A stretch of 64,000 bases of DNA from Pleurodeles waltl (GCF_031143425.1 NC_090444.1:1536908782-1536972781); one strand, 5' to 3'; numbered from the stretch's first letter, positions 9,560 to 20,423 are shown. The notes: a model not told the origin generated them from the sequence alone. A program made the numbers and translations.

Positions 9560-11723
9560 TGTTAGAAATGGGGTTTTTGGTTGGCAGTCAGGTTACCCTC
9601 TGTCCAAGCAAGAACCCTCACTCTAGTCAGGGTAAGTCACACACAATCCAAATTATCCTGTGCCCACCCTCTGGTAGCTTGGCACGAGCAGTCAGGCTTA
9701 ACTTAGAAGGCAATGTGTAAAGCGTTTGTGCAATAAATCATACAATAACACAATATAGTACTACAAAAATACACCACACAGTGTTTAGAAAAATATATAA
9801 TATTTATCTGGGTATTTGCAGGTCAAAACGATCAAAGATGCAATATGAATTTGTAAAGATATCACTAAAAAGTGATATGAAGTGTCTTAAGTCTTTAAAA
9901 AGTAAACAAAGTCTCTTTCAAGCACAAAGTACCTGGTTTGGAGTGGAAAATCTCTGCAGAGGGCCGCAGAAGAGGAGATGCGTGGAAAAATGGTGTGTGC
10001 GTCGGTTACGCCCCTTCACACACGGACTTGCGTCGTTATTTTTCACGCGGGGAGACATGCATCGTTCTACGGGAGGAAAAATGGTGTGTGCGTCGGTTAC
10101 GCCCCTTCACACACGGACTTGCGTCGTTATTTTTCACGCGGGGAGACATGCATCGTTCTACGGGAGGAAAAATGGTGTGTGCGTCGGTTTCGCCCCTTCA
10201 CACACGGACTTGCATCGTTATTTTTCACTCGGGGAAGACGTGCATCGTTTTCCGGCACGCGGACCATCTCCTTCTATGGATCGCGGGATTACCAGATGTC
10301 CCAGGGTCTGTGCGTGGATTCTCCAGCTTGTTATCTGGCTGCGTGTCGTTCCGAGAGGCTGTGTGTGGAATTTTCTTTCTCACGGCAGGCGTCGCGTCGA
10401 TTTCCCTCTGGAAGTCGGGCGGTGTTGTCCACGAAGAGTCCAAATGAAAAAGAAGTCTTTTTGGTCCTGAGATTTCAGGGAACAGGAGGCAAGCTCTATC
10501 CAAGCCCTTGGAGAGCACTTTTACAGCCAGACAAGAGTTCAGCAAGGCAGCAGGCCAACAGCAAGGCAGCAGTCCTTTGTAGAAAGCAGACAGGTGAGTC
10601 CTTTGAGCAGCCAGGCAGTTCTTCTTGGCAGGATGTAGGTTCTGGTTCAGGTTTCTTCTCCAGCAAGTGTCTGCTGAGGTAGGGCAGAGGCCCTGTTGTA
10701 TACTAAATTGTGCCTTTGAAGTAGGGGTGACTTCAAAGAATGGCTAAGAAGAGCACCAGTTCCCCTTTCAGTTCAATCCTGTCTGCCAGGGTCGCAGTAG
10801 GGGGTGTGGCAGTCCTTTGTGTGAGGGCAGGCCCTCCACCCTCCCAGCCCAGGAAGACCCATTCAAAATGCAGATGTATGCAAGTGAGGCTGAGTACCCT
10901 GTGTTTGGGGTGTGTCTGAGTGAATGCACAAGGAGCTGTCAACTAAACCTAGCCAGACGTGGATTGAAAGGCACAGAAAGATTTAAGTGCAAAGAAATGC
11001 TCACTTTCTAAAAGTGGCATTTCTAGAATAGTAATATTAAATCCGACTTCACCAGTCAGCAGGATTTTGTATTACCATTCTGGCCATACTAAATATGACC
11101 TTCCTGCTCCTTTCAGATCAGCAGCTTCCACTTCAACAATGTATGAGGGCAGCCCCAATGTTAGCCTATGAAAGGAGCAGGCCTCACAGTAGTGTAAAAA
11201 TGAATTTAGGAGTTTTACACTACCAGGACATGTAAACTACACAGGTACCTGTCCTGCCTTTCACCCACACAGCACCCTGCTTTAGGGGATACCTAGGGCA
11301 CACATTAGAGGCGACTTATATGTGGAGAAAGGGGAGGTTTAGGCTTTGCAAGTACTTTTAAATGCCAAGTCGAGGTGACAGTGCAACTGCACACACAGGC
11401 CTTGCAATGGCAGGCCTGAGACAAGGTAGAGGGGCTACTTAAGTGGGTGGCACAACCAGTGCTGCAGGCCCACTAGTAGCATTTAATCAACAGGCCCTAG
11501 GCACATATAGTGCACTCTAATAGGGTCTTACAAGTAAATCAAATAGCCAATCATGGATAATCCAATTAACAGTACAATTTACACAGAGAGCATATGCACT
11601 TTAGCACTGGTTAGCAGTGGTAAAGTGCCCAGAGTTCAAAAGCCAACAACAACAGGTCAGAAAAAATAGGAGGAAAGAGGCAAAAGGTTTGGGGATGACC
11701 CTGTCAAAAAGCCTGGTCCAACA
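9560..11723 (-). mobile_element. Solo LTR, 2,164 bp, minus strand
   Basis: It runs from TGTTAGAAATGG to GGTCCAACA, with CTCCT perfectly duplicated at 9555-9559 and 11724-11728. A 5-bp duplication and TG...CA ends are as expected for an LTR retrotransposon of Ty3/Gypsy type. No interior or second LTR follows, so it is a solo LTR. Read on the minus strand, its 3' end matches the 3' end of the plus-strand LTR at 37640-40251. It is a close relative of the LTR at 52024-54074. The interior has a CpG-rich section with a three-copy 91-bp tandem repeat. Frames of 229, 169 and 234 codons open on the plus strand are antisense to the LTR and are repeat artefacts. Confidence 0.92.
9986..10258. repeat. Three-copy 91-bp tandem repeat in solo LTR
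   Basis: Units begin at 9986, 10077 and 10168, exactly 91 bases apart, each opening AAAAATGGTGTGTGCGTCGG. The first two are almost identical and the third diverges towards its end. The period is not a multiple of three, yet all three plus-strand frames stay open, because the unit has no stop codon in any frame. The related LTR at 52024-54074 has only two units. Confidence 0.95.
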
Positions 11724-12545
11724 CTCCTGTTTTAGCTGAGCTTGTTTTTGTTGACTTTAGGACTCTGCACACTTTATCGCTGCTAACCAGTGCTAAAGTA
11801 CTTGTGCTGTCCCCTTTAAACATGGTGAAATTGGCTTACACCCTACTGGCACATTTAATTTACTTGTACATCCCTAGTGAAATGGTAGTACATGTACACA
11901 GGGCCTGTAAATTAAATGCTACTAGTGGGCCTGCATGTGTCAGGCCTGCCATTGAAGCCTGTGTTTAAACTGCCATTTCAACCTGGCAAAATAAATGTTT
12001 TGCCAGATCTAAGCTTTCCTTTTTATTACATATAAGTCACCTATAGGGATTGCCCTAAACAACCTGCAGGACACAGTGCAGTGTAACTAAAATGTGGTTA
12101 TTGGCTTTTAACTTTTACATGTCCTGGTGGTGAAATACTCTTAAATTAATTTAAAGTGGTAAAGTCATATTTTAAGTCACAATTCTGAAAATGCCACTTT
12201 TAGAAAGTTTGTGCCTGCAGTCTGTCTCCTGGGTCACATGACTAGGTGTAGTTGGCAGTTGGTCTTTGTGTATTGCACCCAGACAGTGAAACTAAGGGTG
12301 AAATTGGGTTGGTAGGATGGGCTAACTCTGACTTGATAGAGGGAGGAGCTGTCACCTAGCACACTTGCACCTCACAAAGGCTTTGCATGAGCCTACTCAC
12401 AAAGCGCTAGTATCAAGGAAGAAGTCTCCAAGGTGCTAGCACTAGGAGTGATTGAGCCCTCCAACAGCACCAGGTCCAGCCCAGTTGTGCTGGTGACAAG
12501 GCTGCCCCACCAGAACTTAGGTTCTGTGTTGACTAGTGAGGACTC

Positions 12546-12655
12546 TAATACCAATATTAATAAGCTTTATTTGGTTTCAGACATAAAAGCATAAAAGCAC
12601 AACAATAAAAAAGATATAGCTGATTAAAAGAAAAAAAGAAATAAATAGATAGAAT
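12546..12655 (-). mobile_element. LINE 3' end stub (minus strand)
   Basis: On the minus strand this ends with CAAATAAAGCTTATTAATATTGG, the same AATAAAGCTTAT tail style as the LINE ending at 46179. It is a heavily 5'-truncated insertion without coding sequence, and it marks the break of the plus-strand LTR to its left. Confidence 0.5.
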
Positions 12656-12699
12656 GGTATTGGCTGCAGAGGAATCAATTCCGTTAATGTGACTGACAC

Positions 12700-12942
12700 T
12701 CACCCCGTTGTCGGAGCTGATGAGCTGGGTGCTGCCAAATTTCTCAGTACCTTTGATCTCACTTCAGGGTACATGCAGATTGCTCTGACTGAGGGGGCCA
12801 AGGGGAGGTCAGCATTCTCGACCACAGAGGGCCTCTTCCAGTTTTGAGAGATGCCCTTTGGTTTAAAGAATGCCCCTGTGCCTTCCTGAGTTTGGTAAAC
12901 TGGGTCCTGGCTGAGAAAGATTCACTCTGTTCTGTCTATAAA
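12700..12942 (+). pseudogene. Ty3/Gypsy reverse transcriptase fragment
   Basis: The plus strand encodes a short piece of a Gypsy-type reverse transcriptase, the enzyme that copies retrotransposon RNA to DNA. From 12716 it reads AADELGAAKFLST-like sequence into FDLTSGYMQI, then AFSTTEGLFQF, an in-frame stop, MPFGLKNAP, and after another stop LVNWVLAEKDS...CSVY near 12939. FDLTSGY...QI and MPFGLKNAP are conserved blocks of the Ty3/Gypsy family. Only about 80 codons survive; the catalytic YLDD block that should follow is missing, so it is dead. It is the only Gypsy internal coding sequence I see, although the window has about nine Gypsy-like LTRs. The adjoining LTR pieces may or may not belong to the same insertion. 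Confidence 0.85.
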
Positions 12943-14149
12943 GTAGTGTGATGTGCTGTTGAAGGAGTAATACTTCATTGGCCTTTTTAAATCTATTAAC
13001 AGGTCAGACAGAAAAAGCATTCCTTATCGGATACACAATTTCTCACCCACCAAATTAGCATGCTTCATCCCAGCGGGTCTCAACATGAGGGCTCTTTGTG
13101 GGAGATCTTATTTCCTTACCCAAGATTGCTTTGGAAAAGCAGTTGAATAATGCCCTGTCATAGCTTGGGAGAGGAGTGAGAGAAAAGTGGTAGATTGGAA
13201 ATAGGTGAAATTAAAATTGGCTATAAGTTATCAAAAATAAATTCTTTATTCATACCCAAAAGTCATGCCAAAATTAAAAACAAACATGGGACTCAAAAGG
13301 ATATCAATGAATCTCTGATTCAGGAAAGGTCAATATGTTTCTTGCCTCAAGGATGCACTTTGGAATTCTCTCCTGATAGGGGGACATCATTCCCAACAAA
13401 CCATCTCGACCTAGGAACTCATGAGGAGGGGTTTGTCCCACCTGGCAATGCTAAAGAGCGCAAGAAGACCTGCACAAGTGGGACACACACTGGATTTGCA
13501 CAGGACGTGCCCAGGCGCAAGAGTGGGCTTATCTATGCCCATCAGCGGCAAGAGGATGCAGGGCGGGACCCACTCTCTTCAATCTGCACAAGCTTTCGTA
13601 TTGATGATTAACTCCTTGATCAATGCAAGTTAGTTTACTCATCCCTACTTCAAGTTTATGATGATGATTTGTTTTCCTGCCATTTTCTGAATGACTTTTT
13701 TTTTATTATGTGTATTCAGACATTGTTTTTTATTTAATAAATCCAACAGTGGGGAAGCAGAAAGTGTCAGAACCAAATAAAGCCCCAATTGACTTTGAAA
13801 AATCACAGAAAAGTGCCAGCATTAATTGCATCTTGGATGACACTGATCACCTAATAGAGGAGGTCAAGATTATTCTAGAAGATAAAGATGTGAACTTAGC
13901 AGATACAACTGGCCAACTGGCCATGTGACTGTGCTGTGGCATGTTTAGGAGGGAGAAAACAAGGAAAGGCAATAATTGCATTACTGAAGGAGGGCTTTGC
14001 AAATCTACCCTCAAGTGAATCCTAATTGTGCTTCATTGTGATGTTTTCCCCCTTCTCCTAAAATCATTATCCTTCCAAACAGTTCCTACCACAACAGGTT
14101 TACACTGCTAGATGCCCCTACCCCATGCTCCCAGACTATCTCTGCAACC
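12943..14149. other. Unassigned, possibly retrotransposon-derived
   Basis: An open frame of 138 codons (13195-13611, plus) and one of 72 (13710-13928) match no family I recognise. The second is rich in Asp, Glu and Lys. Position between a Gypsy reverse transcriptase relic and an LTR makes transposon origin plausible, but nothing in the sequence proves it. Confidence 0.35.
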
Positions 14150-15416
14150 ACTGTGACAGCTACATTTGTGCATTTCATCCAGACAGCCACAAACACAGGT
14201 CACTCAACTACATCTGCATTCCTCTGCATACTGATGGGTCTTCGTAGACAGGAAGGATGGGAGAGGCTCACACTTACACTTCAAAGGGTAGTGGCCTGAC
14301 CCCACACTCTTTGAAGTTCCCCTCACTTCTAAGGCTCTTTTGGGAATAAGTACTGCATGTCTGATCCCCTAAAATCGGCACTTCTGGATCTGGAACTGAA
14401 ACTCTGTCAGAAGGACTGCTGTGCTGCTCAAAGAACTCAACTGGACTCCTTTTCTGGAAGGACTGCTTTTCTGCTTGTTGACCTGCTGCTTGCTCCTTTC
14501 TGACCCTAGTGGAAGGACTCTGCCTTTCTGCCAAAGTGATCTCCAAGGGCTTGCTGGATTGCCCCTTGTTCATTTGCAGTCTCAGGGACATCAGAGACTG
14601 TCTACAGCTCTCCAAGTACTGCTCGGCTCTGCCTACTGTGAGTCTCACCCTTGCCTGAGGTGCCCTCTCCAAGCTCTGCGCCTCTGAAGTGTGTTCTGCA
14701 GCTGATTTCTAATAAAAATGGATGCATCACCTCGAGTGTGAGAGAGGTTCTGCCTCATCACTCCTTGCGAACGCAGAGGCTGTTCGACGACAGCTGAGTC
14801 ATAACTTGCACGGCCAAATGACAATGCTCTGCGTGGCTCAACAACAAAGCATTCTCTTCACTTCAATGGAGTTCCCCATTGACGCAGTGACCTCACTATG
14901 TGGAAAATACCAATGCATCATGCCCTCGATGTCAACGCCTTATCCATCCAAAGGTACTGTTTTAGTGGATCCTGCAGAGGTTCTGTAGCCTGCCTACTCT
15001 CCATCGTGGTCAGCCTGAACTTTGGATTTGCACCGGTCCCTCATGACCTTAAGTAACCTTGTGACCGCTAGTGACTTCTAAGCACTATTTTGGATTTAAT
15101 CTTTAATAATGTGTACCTGGAATTCTACTAGTTGTATTTTTGTCATTTAGGTCTTGTTTTACTCAGATAAATATTATATATTTTTCTAACCTGGTGTGGA
15201 GACTTTTTGTGGTATGTTCACTGTGTTACTGTATAAATTATTGCACAAATACTTTACACATTCCCTTCTAATATAAGCCTTCCTGCTCTATGCCAAGCTA
15301 CCAGATGGTGAGCATAGGATAATTTAGTTTGTCTTATGATTTATCCCAACTAGGATTGTGATCCCTACTTGGAAAGGGTGCATACTTCTACAAGCTAGTA
15401 GACCCGATTTTTAACA
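14150..15416 (+). mobile_element. 3' part of a plus-strand LTR
   Basis: It follows the order of the LTR at 56591-58403: 'gcatactgatgggtcttc', 'cacacttacacttcaaaggg', 'gtcagaaggactgctgtgctgc', 'gatctccaagggcttg', 'ttactcagataaatatta', 'ttgcacaaatactttacaca' and 'gccaagctaccagatggtgag', ending at ...TTTTTAACA (15416). The 5' half is absent and the left edge is approximate. It is diverged from its relatives and therefore old. Confidence 0.7.
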
Positions 15417-15730
15417 TGGAGGTATCTTAATAACCTGGGCCTTTTAACAATTATTGACCTTTGGCATCAGAAAAAAAGTAGGTTTGGATGTGTAGAGTTT
15501 AAACCTAAATGATTGACTGGGGCATTGGGTTGATAGATCTCTGTTGTTTGGCTGTGAAGGAAATAAGACTATCAACCACGTGGGCCTACAGGCTGTGTGT
15601 AAAAGTATTGACTCTATGACATCGGAGGGGGGACCTCAGATTAGACTGCTCTAGAGAAGATGGAATGGGAATGTAACTTCACAGGTTGAGCAAAGGACAG
15701 GAGATCTCCAATATAAAGTTGGTTCCCTTA

Positions 15731-16470
15731 CAAAAGTAGGCCTTTCTGTGATATCTTGGAACTTGGCAGGCATAAAATCCAATTTATGTGATACTGAGTG
15801 GGTCTCTTGCATAGGTGACTTCGATATTTGTGCATTCCAAGAGACTTAGGCAGTAAACAAGGTGTTGTTAATCAATGGCTTCACTTCTTATAATGTGGAA
15901 GGCAGACAACCTGGGAAATATTGGCAGGCTGCAGGAGGGTTATTGATTCTTGTAAAAGAGTCTGTCCCCTGCACACACACATTACTGAATGTTGACTCAG
16001 CAGATTTAATGGGAATCAGCTTAAGTTACCCTCTGGGCTGAAAATAGTTTTATTTAATGCATATGTGAGATCAGCAACTGCTAATACTTACTCACCTTTT
16101 TTGGAACTCCTCAGTGAGCTTCTTGAATCGTGCCATAAACAGGCTAAAGTCATTGTTTCTGGAGATTTTAATGTTTCTTTTGAACCATCACTGTATATTA
16201 ACCCTTTGAATGAGCCAGAGGATGAACAGTGGAGCATACCGCTTTTAACTGGTAAACCATTGAGGTACTTCTCAAATATATCCTTCCATCTAGCCTCAAT
16301 TGTAGTTGGCCACGGTCTAGAAGCTTATAATGGCAATACTCGCTCCAACAAAAAAATTGCACCCACCTTTAGCAGGTATTTTTGATTATGTGCTTGTAGA
16401 TGTAAGATTATGGCCATTTATTGACAATATGAAAATTGTCAATTGTGTGGACAGCGATCACAATTCACTG
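15731..16470 (+). pseudogene. LINE endonuclease domain remnant
   Basis: This is the AP-endonuclease-like domain that nicks target DNA for LINE insertion. Conserved motifs are visible: VISWNLAG near 15755, AFQET near 15835, VSGDFN at about 16156-16172 and, after a frameshift, FDYVLVDVRLW near 16380 with SDHN at about 16453. These correspond to the metal and phosphate-binding blocks of the EEP fold. An in-frame TAG follows AFQET, and another frame change lies between the GDFN and SDHN blocks, so no active enzyme could be made. A 52-bp segment near 16197 is duplicated at 16788. Confidence 0.82.
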
Positions 16471-16839
16471 ACTACATTTTTTTACATGGGGATGTTTTTA
16501 GTGCAGTTTCAACCTATTGGTTTTTGGAGGCCACCACCTATGATAGCTAATAACTACAGGGGGGTTACAAGGTCCCAAGTATTGTTTGACTGTAATTTGC
16601 ATTCTGCGCTCTACCACTGGTATGCTGTTCACTTGTCTGCTTTTGAAGGTCAACCAGGTGAGGACATTCCTATACTGGAAATTCATGAAAGGTTCTTCAT
16701 TTAATTATGAGACCTTTTTCACAAAAAGGTCACACATAAGCAGTCATCTTGTGTGAAACAGAAACTGTGTATTAACTCTGGTTGTAAATTAACCCTTTGA
16801 ATGAGCCAGAGGATGAACAGTGGAGCATACCGCTTTTAA
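16197..16839 (+). repeat. 52-bp direct duplication within LINE
   Basis: The sequence from ATTAACCCTTTGAATGAGCC to GCATACCGCTTTTAA occurs at about 16197-16247 and again at about 16788-16839 with no difference I can see. The copies are 592 bases apart. The second copy leads directly into the linker-like coding segment (QEIAEARRDYKM). Coordinates given span both copies. Confidence 0.9.
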
Positions 16840-18450
16840 ATGGTCATACCAGGAGATTGCAGAGGCCAGACGTGATTATAAAATGACACTTAAGAAAACC
16901 AAGAACGATTGGGATGATTGGGAAGATTTACTCTGTGACGCTGAGTTAAATAAGAACAAGGCCTTTTGGCACAAAATCTCACATGGAAGCCTGGATAGTA
17001 CAAATTCTTTTATCATCATATTAAGCCTGAAAAGTGAGTTCCACATATGTCATCTTTGTATGCCCAGGCTGATTGTGTTGATTTGTCACTACGCTCAAGT
17101 GCTGCAATTTCCATCACTGTTACCTCCAACACAATATATCGGAGTCTAGTGAAGTCAAGCTCAGTATATGTGGCACTCATGTTGCTATTAGTCACCTTAA
17201 ACAAGACACCTGGTCCAGGCAAGATACCTGGAGATGTGTACAAATCTGAGCCCCACGTCTGCTCCAGTTATATTCATCTTTTATCAAGTGCTACTTCGGC
17301 TAGTGGAGAAATCCCTGAATCCTGGAGAGGAACCAAAATTATTCCCATTTATAACAAGGGAGATGTTGGTAATCCTTCAAATCACAGGCCCACTCATTTC
17401 ATAGACAACCTGCAAAAGGTTTTTGCTAGGCAGGTCCTTGATCAACTGTTAAATTGGGTAGTTAAACCTCATAAGTTGTCTTGACTCGTAGTAGGTTTCC
17501 GTGTGAAAATCAAAATCAGCACCATTGATCAGGTGTTTAGATTCACAAGTTTGTACTGGAAATATGTTTGCACAACAAACAAAATGTGTACGTAACCTTT
17601 GGAGATGTAAGTGCTGCGTTCAATTCTGTTCCACAGGACAAATTGTGAAGTTTCCTAGGTGAAATGGGTTTCCCTGCAAACCTGATTAAACTTAATATGC
17701 TTTTACATGAAAATAATTGCACACAGGTACATTGGGGCAATAAGGGAGAACTTACTGATCGCATCCCAATACTATGAAGTGTTTGTTAGTGGTGTGTTCT
17801 AGCGCCCACTCTGTTTTCTATTTACATAAACAATGTGGCCAAAGATCTACTGGCATGTCTGAACGATTCACCAACTTTAAACAGCAATAAGATTCCAATT
17901 GTACTTTTTGCCTATGATTTGTTACTTATTTCCAAGACACATGTTGGTCTTCAAAAGTAAATTGATAAATGTACTAAGTTTTGTGATCAATAAGGCCTTC
18001 AGATGTGAGTCTTCTTTTCATTCAACATAGGTCTAAAGCTAGCACACAAATGCACTTTAGAACTAATTCTCGTTCCCTTTCTCCTGCCCTTGACATTTAT
18101 TGTGCTAAGGAGCAGGAGGCTACTCTTTATGGAGCTGAACTCTGGACCTAAGAAGATATGCATAAGCTAACCATGGCCTAGGACAATTTTATAAGGACTC
18201 TTATTTCAGTTTCTTCTAGTTCTTACCTCATTCCTTTATTTTTTTAAACTGGTCTTAAAAGAATCCCGGATGTTGCAAAATGGAATCCATTGGTTTATTG
18301 GGTTCAACTATGGTCTTCCCTAGAGGTAATTGATTATAGGGACTTTTTAAAGGAACTACTTTCTGAGTATGACAAATTAACAGACAGTTCCTTGGTTAAA
18401 GTTTGTATAAAGTTGGGTTTGAATGCTGGACTTAACTAAAGTGTGGGAAA
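16820..18450 (+). pseudogene. LINE reverse transcriptase remnant
   Basis: The LINE polymerase copies element RNA at the nicked target. From 17180 the plus strand reads NKTPGPGKIPGDVYKSE, then IPESWRGTKIIPIYNKGD and PSNHRPTHFIDNLQKVFA, typical early reverse transcriptase blocks. After frame changes come CVLAPTLFSIYINNV (17793-17837) and VLFAYDLLL (from 17901). The last should contain A-D-D; here it is A-Y-D, so the first catalytic aspartate is lost. Frameshifts and stops are numerous. The segment before 17180 (from 16820) resembles the basic linker between endonuclease and polymerase. Confidence 0.85.
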
Positions 18451-18599
18451 AACCTGGAAGCATCTACAAGGCCAAAGCTGCAGCCATAACGTCTCTCAAC
18501 TAGCCATTTGTCCTTAAACATTGTGTTCTGAATAGGAACAATGGGCATTTAATCACCCAATTCTTTCAATTCAAAATTACCCTGCACTTTGAACTGTTT

Positions 18600-18925
18600 T
18601 GGACACTGTCGCACCTCCTCTTGCTTAAAGCTTGTGTGTCCACTTTAGAATGGGTAATCTACTACTTGAAGCACTTACAAAGAGGTGGAGTAACGGAATG
18701 ATATCTAGCACGTGTCTTGCTTGTGGCATAGGCTTAGAAACTGAGGAACACATTTTGTTGTTCTGTCTGCTGTATCTTGGCATTTGCCCCAAGTGGATAA
18801 GTCCAGTGTGCCGGAATTTAGGGACCATGCATTATTTAGTAGCATATAGGACATTAAAAAACAGATTCCTTGGGCTACATAGTATTTGCTGTGAGTCGAT
18901 TCCTTTTAATCATTTGGTATAGGCA
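18600..18925 (+). pseudogene. LINE C-terminal Cys/His domain remnant
   Basis: The frame encodes CLACGIGLETEEHILLFC near 18716-18770, a C-x2-C...H-x4-C arrangement commonly found at the C-terminus of APE-type LINE polymerases. It is the last coding block before the 3' untranslated region. The remaining open frame is 96 codons, starting at 18632 and ending at a stop codon. Confidence 0.7.
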
Positions 18926-19056
18926 GAATGAGGTTTTGTCTCAGTTATCATTTTAGTAAGCATAATTGACGTGACTAGAGTCATCTCAGCATTTTTGACA
19001 GTACTTTGTTTGGCTAGTTAGGGATCTTTGAACTACATTGTAGTTTAACATGTTTA

Positions 19057-19061
19057 TGCAC
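19057..19061. repeat. Left target-site duplication of the ERV
   Basis: TGCAC immediately precedes the 5' LTR and recurs at 24157-24161. Five bases suits an ERV-L or other retroviral integrase. Confidence 0.93.
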
Positions 19062-19165
19062 TGTACTGCCATTTGATGGAGTTTGTTTTGACCAATGACT
19101 TTGTGTTTCACCACTGTGCATATTAGTTGCTCAATGTTCACCAGTAGCACATGGTATGTTTTGTT

Positions 19166-19790
19166 CAGTTGAGCCGCCTATGGGCTTTGACATGGCATTA
19201 GCCATTACTTTCTGTATTCAGTTTAGCCGCCTATGGGCTTTGACATTGCATTAGCCATCACTTTCTGTATTCAGTTTAGCCGCCTATGGGCTTTGACATG
19301 GCATTAGCCATTACTTTCTGTATTCAGTTTAGCCGCCTATGGGCTTTGACATTGCATTAGTCCTTACATTCTGTATTCTGCCTATTGGCTTTGACATGCT
19401 GTATCCAGTCTAGCCGCCTATTGGCTTTGACATTGCATTCCTTTTGGCTTTGACATGATGTATTCAATTTAGCTGCCTATTGACTTTGACATGCTATTAG
19501 ATATTCTGCCTATGGGCTTTGACATGATATTATATATTGCATTTTGTATTCAGCTTAGCTGCCTATTGGCTTTGACATGATATTATACATTGCATTTTAT
19601 ATTCAGCTCAGCTGCCTATGGGCTTTGACATGATATTATACATTGCATTTTATATTCAGCTCAGCTGCCTATTGGCTTTGACATGACACTAGACATTGCA
19701 TTTGATATTTAGGTTAGCTGTCTATTGCCTTTAACATGACATTGCATTTGATATCTAGGTTAGCTGCCCATTGCCTTTAACGTGGAGTTA
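19166..19790 (+). repeat. Imperfect tandem repeat in U3, about 13 units
   Basis: Units of about 30-52 bp carry the core GCCTATGGGCTTTGACATG (or TTGG for TGGG). The first four are nearly identical and alternate GACATGGCATT with GACATTGCATT; later ones diverge and some are shortened. Repeated U3 blocks in retroviral LTRs commonly act as enhancers, which is the inference here. The same array recurs in the 3' LTR at 22902-23525. Confidence 0.9.
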
Positions 19791-20221
19791 GACATTGCAG
19801 TTGAGAATCCAAGCTGTATTTTTCCAAGCTGTGTTTTTGTACAAGATGAACCAAGATGTTTTGTTCTCACAGTAGACTAGACCTGATAAGAGAGAGTGCA
19901 TGGGTGTTTTTCTCTTCGCTTGAGCTTGGGAACAGGAGTAGTCTTGGAGACCTGGCCAGTCTCCAAAAGGCTTGCTCAGTTTCCCAGGTCTGAGAGGAGG
20001 GGGCACACCTTTGTAACGAATGTAACAGGCTGCAGAGGGTCAGATTCGAATCTGCCGGACCTCGTGCTGGAGCTTGGCGCCAGCTGCCAGCAATCCCATG
20101 TGGGTAGATGAATCTCTTTCTCGCGGCTGACAGGGGTCATCAGCTTGCAGACCTTAGAAAGATGAAGCTGTAGATAGTTCCCACACGGTGAAGTATTTGT
20201 TTTGCTTTGCATTCAATATCT

Positions 20222-20229
20222 TATAAATA
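20222..20229 (+). promoter_or_regulatory. TATA box of the 5' LTR
   Basis: TATAAATA lies about 110 bases before the polyadenylation signal, the spacing expected of an LTR promoter. Transcription would begin roughly 25-30 bases downstream. Confidence 0.65.
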
Positions 20230-20337
20230 TAACCTGCTGTGTATATTGCAAACTGATATATTTTGTTTGATTAACGCGGACTTGAAAGCTACTAATTCGT
20301 CATTCATAAATATTGTGGTTGGGGAAGAATTAACAAC

Positions 20338-20343
20338 AATAAA
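20338..20343 (+). promoter_or_regulatory. Polyadenylation signal of the 5' LTR
   Basis: AATAAA in the R region; the copy at 24073-24078 in the 3' LTR would end genomic transcripts. Confidence 0.65.
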
Positions 20344-20423
20344 AGTCTTCTTTGACCTCAGAAGTGCATTTCTGTTGTGTTATGTTAGTGCTTAGAAACT
20401 AGATAAGAGGAAAGCACTACAAT

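Larger units (their letters stand above)
9503..12540 (+). mobile_element. Plus-strand LTR split by a younger solo LTR
   Basis: The left piece (9503-9559) starts TGTTAAAACC and reads into 'actttttgcct', as does the LTR at 61603. The right piece (11729-12540) continues with the 'ggactctgcacactttatcgctg' block, the 'ctactagtgggcctgca' block, the 'aaatgccacttttagaaag' block and the 'cacatgactaggtgtag' block. The closest relative in the window is the LTR at 61603-63742. The 3' part is lost: a LINE stub begins at about 12546. The 9503 start is the best fit, not certain. Confidence 0.7.
15690..19056 (+). mobile_element. Decayed APE-type LINE (body)
   Basis: A non-LTR retrotransposon of the Jockey/CR1/Rex1/L2 group, judged by an AP-endonuclease-like N-terminal domain, a reverse transcriptase and a C-terminal Cys/His motif in that order. 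Frameshifts and stops break it throughout. Its 3' untranslated region is interrupted at 19056/19062 by an endogenous retrovirus and resumes at 24162, ending near 24497. No clear ORF1 is found upstream, so it may be 5'-truncated. Exact clade assignment needs a phylogeny. Confidence 0.8.
19062..20421 (+). mobile_element. 5' LTR of the ERV (1,360 bp)
   Basis: It runs TGTACTGCC to GCACTACA. U3 is long and filled from about 19166 to 19790 by imperfect tandem repeats. A TATA box (TATAAATA, 20222-20229) and a polyadenylation signal (AATAAA, 20338-20343) define a plausible U3-R-U5 order, with R starting roughly at 20250 and a U5 of roughly 60 bases. Eight substitutions and one single-base indel separate it from the 3' LTR by eye. 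Confidence 0.93.

Noticed and set aside
9781..10682. Frames of 229, 169 and 234 codons in three plus-strand frames
   Set aside because: They come from a stop-free 91-bp repeat antisense to a solo LTR; the peptides repeat the same block in shifted frames.
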